Source of the DNA: Pyrrhosoma nymphula
Lineage: Eukaryota; Arthropoda; Insecta; Odonata; Coenagrionidae
Assembly (NCBI GenBank): GCA_963573305.1
Contig: OY754338.1
Location: 46,713,531 to 46,777,530, forward strand
Direction of reading: 5' to 3'
Length of the DNA: 64,000 nucleotides
In this document: one piece after another, positions 57,306 through 64,000 of the stretch
Layout: every line of letters begins with the position of its first letter
How positions within the stretch are numbered: the first letter of the stretch is position 1
Made by a program: the position numbers and the translations under genes
The notes under the pieces: generated by a model
What the model was told of the DNA's origin: nothing
The model's database searches: none
The model's input: only the letters and a program-made list of their open reading frames with translations

Positions 57306-58375
57306 AGAGGGATTTTTGAATCTCTGAGTTCGGCAGAGTACCTACCTTATTTTATCGATTCTATCTATTCCAGTGCAGAGTTAAAATTACTTCCTCCGTA
57401 ATATCCAGAAATTAGTATGATATGAAATTTTCAAGTAATCTAACGTGATGGTTGGCGAAATAACTTTGTTGAATTTTGGTATTTTAAAGAATTAACCACT
57501 TGTATATCACATTATTGTTCCAAAATTATAAGCGGTATTGATGGCAAAAAACCATCATCAGAGTTAAAACACCCATAAAACATAAAAAAGTGAGAAATAT
57601 TACCAAGTGGCACACAAAAGGTCTTTGGTCACACGCCAAGAACATGAGAACTAAACTTCTCAATATTTTATTCCATTTTATGTATAAAATCTTTTTTATA
57701 ATAATAAAAATATATCAAAGACAAATATCTATGGATGAAATGAATTCATTAAACCTCTGTTCCGACTATAGTTTAAATGCTTCAATAAATTTGTTTCCTA
57801 TATTTTTTCTTAATTTAATCTTCTTGATGCAAAACATATTTAATTTAATTATTAATTTTGTTTATTAAATAACAACCAAATATATATGTACCATTGTTAC
57901 CAACGTTATGCATTTACTATTGATAATTTCCTATCCTAATAAAGATAACTTTAGTAAACAATATTATAAAATTACATTATTATTATTTCTTTCTTTTCCG
58001 TAAGAAAGGTCAACTTTTAAAGAGGTTAAAAGATCGGAGCTTGAAGTTAAATTTTATGCAAAATCGTACACGCAATGGTAGACAACCGCTACTCTAGCCA
58101 ACACCCGGAAGTACCCTTAAACGTCTCTCGGAAATTGAGAGAACGGGACGATCAAAGCCTCTGAGCCTGACAAAGGAATTCAACATCAAACATCACCCTT
58201 CCCACCTTCAATTTCAGGCCACTATGAGCCCGGAAGTCCTCTATGTGGAAGATAAAACGTCACAAGCACAAAGAACATGAAGTAAAATGCGTTGCTGTGG
58301 AGTTTCTCAACTATGATAAACGATAATTACACAGCAGACAAGGCGTATTATGAAAAGATGAAGACGATATTATTT
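57306..58375. other. AT-rich stretch with one degenerate hammerhead-like motif
   Basis: On the minus strand 57,573-57,525 reads CTGATGA followed by a strong hairpin (GATGG, T-rich loop, CCATC), then AATA where GAAA is expected, then CCGC. The changed GAAA suggests it is inactive. The remainder (57,580-58,375) is AT-rich; the plus frame at 57,590-57,868 is low-complexity and unlikely to be real. Confidence 0.35.
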
Positions 58376-58439
58376 ATAATATAGTCTCAGGACTAATGTG
58401 GTGGAGCTTATACATGAGGAAAGAGTTAAACTGACTCGT

Positions 58440-58775
58440 TATCTCTTTTGTGGTAAACATATTCGCGAAATAACTGGTCCAGCTAATCGTCAATTGGGAT
58501 TTGTTAAAAGGGAACTCACCAAGTGTGACGATACAGTTAAGAAACGAAGCTAATTCTCCCCTGTTAGACCTATTTTGGAATACAATGCCAGAATTTGAGA
58601 TCCTTATGACGTGGACCTGTCTTTGGAGAACACCGAGTTACAACGCGTTCAGCAAAGATGGACAAGAAATTAAAAGGTCGTCAAGATAATTTCATTAGTG
58701 TTACAAGCCTCCTGCAAAAACTAGGGTGGGAATCGCTATCAGACTGTCGCACAGTGCAGTGGTCTGAAATAAAAA
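58440..58775 (+). mobile_element. Non-LTR retrotransposon C-terminal remnant (CR1/Jockey-like)
   Basis: Plus-strand reading about 58,470-58,760: GPANRQLGFVKREL, CDDTVKKR, PVRPILEYNARI, DPYDVDLSLENTELQRVQQRWTRN, SLLQKLGWESLSDCRTVQWSEIKK. This follows the RxLGFLKRxL...C...VRPxLEYASxxWDP...LExVQRRxARFV...LxWExLxxRR succession of the post-RT region. It has at least three stops or shifts. Same clade as 21.6 kb by pattern. Confidence 0.7.
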
Positions 58776-59490
58776 AATAAAAAATCTGGCCAAAATTCAA
58801 AACGTTGAACCAGAAATTGAAATATGGTCATCCTCCATAAATTGGTGCATGTGGTGATACATGTCGTTTTTTGTTTGTTACCAATGTGTGCCAATTATGT
58901 GGGGGAAAATAAAATATTATAATTAATAATTTCAGTTCTTACGCACTAGTAATATACGAGGGTTCGTATTTGATCAAATTTTGCTATATAACGCCCGCCT
59001 TCAATTTTCTATGAAAATTACGTAAGTCAAGCTAACACATAACCGGTTGTTGTAAAGTTATGGAATAAACATAAAACTGGGCAATAGAACATTTCTCAGC
59101 ATATAACAACTCACAGTTTTTTTTTCTTTCTTTTTACATACATTCTGCTGTAGTGTAACAAAATGGCGGACATGGATATCAAGTTAATTTTGAGCAATTT
59201 AGTACGGACAAAGTTAATTCTGATATCTATAGACAAATATATCCACACACAAGACACTCCAAATCCTTTTGAGTGTGGTTCCAATGAAACTAGCTGTGAC
59301 CGTTCACGACTCCAACAAAAAATCGATATACTAATGAGCGCCGGAATCCTTCCCAGGTTGCCAGCTCCGTGCACAGCGACGAGTCAAGCTACATGATCCG
59401 CAAGGGCAAATGGCAACATTGAAGTAACACGCGTTGAAAAGAGCCTTCGTAGATATTAAAATCACGATATTTCGTTTGGTGGCATTGAAG
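58776..59490. other. No recognisable feature
   Basis: Complementary frames at 59,111-59,396 on both strands have no recognised content. Confidence 0.35.
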
Positions 59491-59499
59491 CAGCTTCTT

Positions 59500-60094
59500 T
59501 CGGTTCATCATTGGTCGTTCAATCCTGAGAATGGATGACTGCAGCCCTAAATCCTTCCTAATCTTATGCTAGTTCCGTTACTTCCTGTTAGTTCTTCTTT
59601 TGCTCTTCCCTCTATTTGGTCGATGTATTTATCCTTTGGTCTTCCTCTTAGACGTTTTCCTCTATTTTCCCTTAAATTATAATCTTCACAAACCCACTGT
59701 GCCTCAGGGTGTGCTCAATCCATTAGGTTATTATTTTCTGTAGTTTTTCACATGGTTCCTTACTCTTCTACTCTTCAGCATACTTCTTCATTTCTTATTT
59801 TATCCATCCATTTGATCTTTACCACCCTCCTTCAACACCAGGATTCGAAATCTTCTATTTTTTTCTGGCCTGCTTTTCCAATGGTCCATGTTTCCGATCC
59901 AGAGGGTGCCACGATCCACACGATTGCTTACTCATACTGTTTCGTTCATGCATGACTGTTTCGTCATTTGTTGTCCTATCTTCTTTGAACACAGTAGTTG
60001 CCTTATCATCGTGAAAGCATTCCTTAGCATGGGCTATCCTACGCTTGATGTCCTTAGCATGTCTTTTGCCTTCTCCTTCGGATTCAACGCACAA
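59500..60094 (-). mobile_element. Non-LTR retrotransposon C-terminal tail
   Basis: Minus strand: about 60,060-59,960 KRHAKDIKRRIAHAKECFHDD; then HPLDRKHGPLEKQARKKIEDFESW (to about 59,830); CWRRVVKIKWMDKIRNEEV (about 59,830-59,775); then RLRGRPKDKYIDQIEGRAKEELTG (about 59,655-59,585). The succession DIKRRIxxAKxAF, LRKxxxxxLExFExWCWRRxxKxxWxDKxxNxEV and GRPxxxYIDQI is the C-terminal tail of an arthropod non-LTR RT. This is the best preserved of the minus-strand tails in the window. Confidence 0.75.
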
Positions 60095-60134
60095 AATAAC
60101 ACTGGCATTCCATGTGAATATTTTTGATCAAACA

Positions 60135-60180
60135 TGATCAGGTAAGTTGATGTCGCCTGTGTGACGAAACCGGTCGTATA
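60135..60180 (+). repeat. Hammerhead-like motif (plus strand)
   Basis: The sequence GTTGATG, a 6-bp hairpin (TGTCGC, CTGT loop, GTGACG), GAAA, CCGG, TC, GTA. GAAA-CCGG-TC is identical to the motif at 33,629-33,638. The first part is UUGAUGU instead of CUGAUGA, so one or two core positions are changed. It has no inverted partner. Confidence 0.4.
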
Positions 60181-60299
60181 TTATATTGATCAGCGAAAAT
60201 ATAGATATTTTATTTATTTAGCGAGCTTTTTTCGATTTCAGCCAACCGAAGTGCGACGGGACTGTCGCCAAAAAGTGGGCGTGGGCGTGGCGAAGAAGC

Positions 60300-60325
60300 G
60301 AGTGGATGGGTGGGTGGGTGGGTGA
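60300..60325 (+). repeat. (TGGG)n microsatellite
   Basis: GGATGGGTGGGTGGGTGGGTGAG at about 60,304-60,326. On the minus strand it produces the Thr-His-Pro-Pro repeats of a short frame, which is therefore not a gene. Confidence 0.85.
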
Positions 60326-60654
60326 GTGGATGAGGACAGGAAAGGTGAAGGACGAAAGTGACGCGGCGTCTTGAGGCAAGAGGGGTGATGCGAGAGATTT
60401 TATATTCCCGTGAAAAACCCCTCCCGAAGTAAAGGAGAGAGCCTAAACCGAAGGAGCTATACGACATATTGATTTGCGACAGGATTCGATACACAGTTAT
60501 TTCATGATTAAAGATGTCACACATCAAGGCTAGATTACTCTTTCGGCTCATAAAAAAGCGTCCTTATCCGAGGCATAGCACTGGTACTTTTGAGTGATAG
60601 TACTTTAATACCTTTAAGTTTGTTACTAGTCTGGCTTATCGGCCGTGGTTTGAT

Positions 60655-60771
60655 TTAGTCCGGTGTCTCCTCCCTGGTCAATCCAGCAATGTTGGTCCTG
60701 CCACCAGCAATGCTACCACCCTGAGATTCATTGGGGCTCACAAGCCTATTCATTACGACAAGATACACACC
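60655..60771 (-). CDS. Candidate 3'-terminal coding exon of an unidentified gene
   Basis: On the minus strand a strong 3' splice site (TATTTCTCTTTCAG) ends at 60,772. It is followed by an in-phase (phase 0) frame of 38 codons and a stop TAA at 60,657-60,655. The peptide starts GVYLVVMNRLVSP and ends NIAGLTREETPD. The start looks like the end of a hydrophobic helix followed by a polar, Gly-rich tail, as in the cytoplasmic C-terminus of a membrane protein. Codon use is mixed with more G and C than the surroundings. AATAAA on the minus strand at about 60,210-60,220 would give a 3' UTR near 440 nt. I cannot identify the protein, and no upstream exon was recognised within the window. Confidence 0.4.
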   Translation of the reverse strand, partial: GVYLVVMNRLVSPNESQGGSIAGGRTNIAGLTREETPD

Positions 60772-60779
60772 CTGAAAGA

Positions 60780-61580
60780 GAAATAATAGCGTGCTGCCTA
60801 AATGATACCATTTGGAATAGTAAGCATATGGGAGACTAAGGCAAGAATATACGATGCAGCAGTCAGAGAAACACAACAAGAAAACAGTCAGGACCTATAA
60901 GTCAGAGAAAAGAGCGTAGACAAAACTAAAAGACTACTATAAACCACAAAAATGAAAATCATTTGAAGAATCTCTGGAAAAGCCTTATTGGTTAGAATAA
61001 GAAGTGAAACCAAGAGAAAAGAACGTCATGTATCAACGAATGGGTAAACGGCAAGAAGCATATTTATTTGATATTCACCATCCTTCTTCAACACCAGTCT
61101 TCGAAATTTTCTGATCTTTTGTGGAAGGAATGAATTACTACTAAATATGATGATTTTGTTGGATACCAATAAGTAGCAAAATATAAAATCAACAATGCTT
61201 GACATGTTTTCATCACGGGTGAACCACAGTTTCCTGAACGCAATTTGCCACACGAGTCAAAATATCCTTTTCCGTGAAAGGTTGATGGGTTTGCTCCACA
61301 TTTTTTATCAACCTTAATATGAGCTAAATGAAATCAAGGCACGAGAGGGGGAAGAATATCAATCCACCATGGATGATGACGCAACGAGGAAAATCCACGC
61401 ACATCTTCCGTTCCCTATAAATCTTTCTCTCCACATCCCTTTCCACGCTTACCAACTGCATAACTGTTATAAAAAACAGTAGTGAATATCCTAAATATTT
61501 TAGCAAGAACCGAAAATGGTTTCGACGGGAATTGTCACTTCTAAAGAAATAAACTCTGCACATTTCACACTTTATTATCA
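60780..61580. other. Possible intron of the candidate gene; no other exon recognised
   Basis: If the exon at 60,655-60,771 is real, this stretch would be intronic on the minus strand. A minus frame at 61,324-61,563 has one hydrophobic segment (FRFLLKYLGYSLLFFITVMQ) but no good splice sites at its ends. Otherwise it is unremarkable. Confidence 0.3.
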
Positions 61581-61584
61581 GATT

Positions 61585-61995
61585 AATTATACGTACTACT
61601 CGCTGGTTTGCTGGTTATTTAGGGAAGCAAGCTACAACTGACGTCATATGCGCCATTAAAGACAGGAGGGTAGATTAGTCACGGAGGGATTATTGGGTGA
61701 AAGTGTCATCCGACAATTCAGAGCACCTTGGCGAAGATTTGTACAAGAAAGTAGGTATAGAGAGCACTCGAAGAGCAGTGCAAAATAGGAATTTACAGAA
61801 AAAATCTCATCTGGAGCGAATTTTATACAAATGTTCTCCATTACTGGTTTCTTGGATAGAGATGCCTCCATCCAATTTAATCAAATTATATTTGCTGAAA
61901 TACTTCGACAAAATTGGTTGGCTGATTATTTAAAAAGACGACTGGCAACTGAAGTAATTTGTGCCACAAAGGATAGTTGGGTAGATAGGTAATGG
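61585..61995 (+). repeat. Direct duplication, about 310-bp spacing
   Basis: 61,600-61,690 and 61,905-61,998 share a (T/G)GGTTGGCTGATTATTTA / GGTTTGCTGGTTATTTA block, CAACTGA(C/A)GT, GCGCCATTAAAGACAGG / GTGCCACAAAGGATAG and GGGTAGAT(T)AG. Roughly 70% identity by eye. The plus frame spanning the first copy (61,697-61,933) has no motif. Confidence 0.55.
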
Positions 61996-62079
61996 AAAGT
62001 TCGCTGGGGAGCCAATGAAGTGTGAAGTGAAGCCTAGCGTCGGTATTTGTCTATTCTTAACGAAAGACGCCAAGGGAAC

Positions 62080-62285
62080 CACGGTTTAGCGTCCCATTCG
62101 ACGGACGGAGTACTATACCTTGGAGTGCACTCCTCAAAGCACATAATCAGGGATATGGATCCAAAAGAAAAATCTACCACACCGGCAGGATTCGAACCCA
62201 ATTCCTCGGGATGGGAGGCCAGTAGGTACTCTATCCAACTCACCAACCCGGTCCCGTGCTACTCGAATGGGATGACCTCGCTCGT
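62080..62285 (-). repeat. tRNA-derived SINE (minus strand)
   Basis: On the minus strand an A box (GTTGGTGAGTTGGATAGAG) lies at about 62,229-62,247 and a B box (GGGTTCGAATCCTG) at about 62,187-62,200. The 5' head reads GCACGGGACCGGGTTGGTGAG. The body continues to about 62,080. The frames on both strands at 62,034-62,355 are artefacts of this SINE. Confidence 0.7.
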
Positions 62286-62289
62286 TTAT

Positions 62290-63115
62290 CAAGTGAAAAT
62301 TTACAAGAAAGTTTTGCTGGTCTTGCAAAACACTCGCAATAATGTCGCAATGTGACTGTAGATAATTGGGAACTCCAAGTATTTGTCACCACGGGCGCTA
62401 CGTCATACTTGGATAGCTTGGAAGTTTATGCAGGGGAATTTACTCGAAATTGATAAAAAGAAATAAAATGTGTGTATTCCATACTTTTACATTAATCACC
62501 CCGATCTGTTACGACGCTATCGCAACGTGTCGCCATTGGCTTCATATATTTCAATGTGTAGGATCAAATCATATCAGTTCATTGTCTTACACAAAGAACG
62601 ATAATTTTGTAAAATGACGGAAAATAGCCCGAACTACAAAAGGAAATACGTCGTACTTCTGTAATGTTCCCCTGGTTTGATCTTGTCACGGAAGTTGAAA
62701 CCCAATGAAATTCCTGTCCCATATATTTGAGAATACGCACTTCAAATTCAAATAATTTAATAAAAATAATTTATGCTCCCCATTGCAAAAGTATCCTTTT
62801 CTGGTTTACACGAATGAAACGGCGTCGAAACCATGGCCAATGCTTATAAAAATGGGTGATCAAAGTGAGGAGAGAATGCTTATCAAAGTGAGGAAATATA
62901 CTACCTTCTGTATTTTCTTTAACAATGCTGGAGATTAAGGAGGTCCTACCGTGACTATTTGAGTCATAGCAAATACTAAATTCCACCGCCTTGCAGGCTT
63001 GCTTGTTTTTTCACTAAAAATATCTGATTCAACTTGTGACAAACCTCAGCAGCGAGAAACAAAAATAAACGTACAAACTATGTATATAATTCCATGAATT
63101 TATTTTCATTGAACT
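62290..63115. other. No recognisable feature
   Basis: AT-rich. The minus frame at 62,771-62,986 has no motif. No repeat match was seen apart from the short stretch noted from 63,120. Confidence 0.35.
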
Positions 63116-63119
63116 CTTC

Positions 63120-63200
63120 ATTCCAGCCATAGGAGCCAACCGCAGCGCCATTTTAATTATATTACTGCATTTTGACTTTAATAATTATTGCAGTAATGCT
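63120..63200 (+). repeat. Short repeat shared with 48,030-48,110
   Basis: TTCCAGCCATAGGAGCCAACCGCAGCGCCA...GCATTTTGACTT here versus TTCCAGCCATACGAGTCAACTGCAACGCCA...GCATTTTGACTT at 48,037. About 65 bp, one orientation. It ends in a small hairpin (ATTACTGCA...TGCAGTAAT, 63,164-63,199). Confidence 0.5.
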
Positions 63201-63499
63201 AATAGCTGAAAGAAAAGTCCGTAATGTGCCTATAATTTATTTTTATTATTATTCTAGGGAGAATATGCTTCCAATAAACCGATGTTATCGTAACTACGGC
63301 CACCATGGGTGCTTGAACACTTTTCAGCGGCCGTAGTAAAAAAAGTAAATAGGAAACACTAGGTAAGAGTTTTATCGAAATCAGAAAATTTTATTAACTA
63401 ATTACAAAGTATGTGGAATTAAATTATCGTATACTGATGACGACGAACACTACCAGCAAATTCTCATATTTTCATCACAAAACCGTTTTACCGCATTTC

Positions 63500-63582
63500 C
63501 GCATAATTTTTGTGCGGGCCGGAAAAAATCATCTTATCATCATCAGATGTGGCCCGCGGGCCGTACTTTGGATACCCCTACT
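63500..63582 (-). mobile_element. hAT-type terminal sequence
   Basis: The minus strand from 63,582 reads TAGGGGTATCCAAAGTACGG then CCCGCGGGCC and later CCGGCCCGCAC. This resembles the hAT (Charlie/Tip100-like) terminal form CAGGGGTGxxCAAA...CGGCCCGCGGGCC known from many animals. The element would extend to lower coordinates. The opposite terminus was not found, so it is probably a truncated or non-autonomous copy. Last 400 bp of the window (63,585-64,000): AT-rich, nothing recognised. Confidence 0.5.
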
Positions 63583-64000
63583 ATTAACCAATACAGACGA
63601 AAATGGTATTTATAAGAGATAAAAAGTGCTGTTTTCCCCGTGTTTCTCTCACTCTCGCATTTAACAAAATGTAATTTCAAATAAACTTGACAGTGGCGGA
63701 CTTCATTTCGTAGACATTTTTAAAAATGTTGTATGTACTTTTCTACAATATTATATTAGTATGACGCGCTTCACCAATTTACAAACATTGATGTACCAGA
63801 CGATTCCGTAAAACAAAACCAACTACGAAAAACTCTACCCCCTCCACCACAAAACGTCTGACGTAATACTTGGATGGACCTTAACTAGCAAGAGTATTAA
63901 GAAAATTATATTTAAATCATGTTTAATTTATAAAATAACTTTGTAATTCCTCATACATTTATTGAATAAACGACCTAAATTTGAATTTTGAACGTCGTGA

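Noticed and set aside
63296..63312. GCCACCATGGG, a perfect Kozak context
   Set aside because: The frame stops after three codons, and the sequence lies in a small ACTACGGCC/GGCCGTAGT hairpin.
1..64000. CRISPR arrays, bacterial operons, prophage or integrative elements
   Set aside because: No regularly spaced repeats, no Shine-Dalgarno-led gene clusters and no bacterial coding density anywhere in the window.

Overview
The window looks like intergenic or intronic DNA from a large, AT-rich, repeat-heavy arthropod genome, most likely an insect. I base this on long stretches without open frames, decayed transposons of families typical of insects (piggyBac, hAT, Transib/RAG1-like, Helitron, Penelope-like elements, several non-LTR retrotransposons), tRNA-derived SINEs, and a short dispersed repeat with the core GCAAGCCAC...GTGTGGCAGGGGGT that I associate with insect genomes. 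No bacterial, phage or CRISPR features are present. I found no complete host protein-coding gene. One short terminal coding exon (minus strand, 60,655-60,771) is the best host-gene candidate.

Layout. 0-9 kb: a SINE (480-700), remains of a non-LTR family with a YLGVT box (about 2.0-2.4 kb), a non-LTR ORF1 remnant with a Cys/His finger and coiled coil (5.0-5.5 kb), a minisatellite (6.33-6.40 kb), a hAT-like transposase C-terminus (6.5-6.9 kb) and a 545-bp-spaced duplication (8.07/8.61 kb). 9.8-11.8 kb: a pair of inverted arms of about 400 bp around a 1.1-kb core. 13-23 kb: non-LTR pieces (13.9 kb minus, 21.6 kb plus), a possible heat-shock-type promoter or LTR (19.1-20.0 kb), and a fold-back at 20.1 kb. 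23.9-25.3 kb: a decayed piggyBac. 27.4-28.2 kb: an old repeat carrying two inserted fold-backs. 28.7-30.5 kb: a duplicated unit of about 360 bp. 33.5-33.7 kb: a near-perfect fold-back. 38.9-44.5 kb, all on the minus strand: a non-LTR fragment, a non-LTR tail, a Transib/RAG1-like transposase, a Helitron Rep-region fragment and a non-LTR RT. 46.4-52.1 kb: two Penelope-like elements (PLEs), one with a fold-back tail and one bounded by inverted termini of about 220 bp. 53.8-60.1 kb: SINEs, non-LTR tails and the candidate host exon nearby. 61.6-63.6 kb: a duplicated segment, a SINE and a hAT-like end.

The most interesting theme is a recurrent RNA-like motif at about ten places: CTGA[A/T]GAT, a short hairpin, GAAA, then a small self-complementary tract. 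It often sits inside inverted repeats and twice lies in or next to identifiable PLE coding sequence. It resembles the hammerhead ribozyme core, and PLE termini are known to carry hammerheads. Several copies have one extra U in the core, so activity is uncertain. All family calls come from reading translations and motifs by eye. No search was run, and boundaries are approximate.
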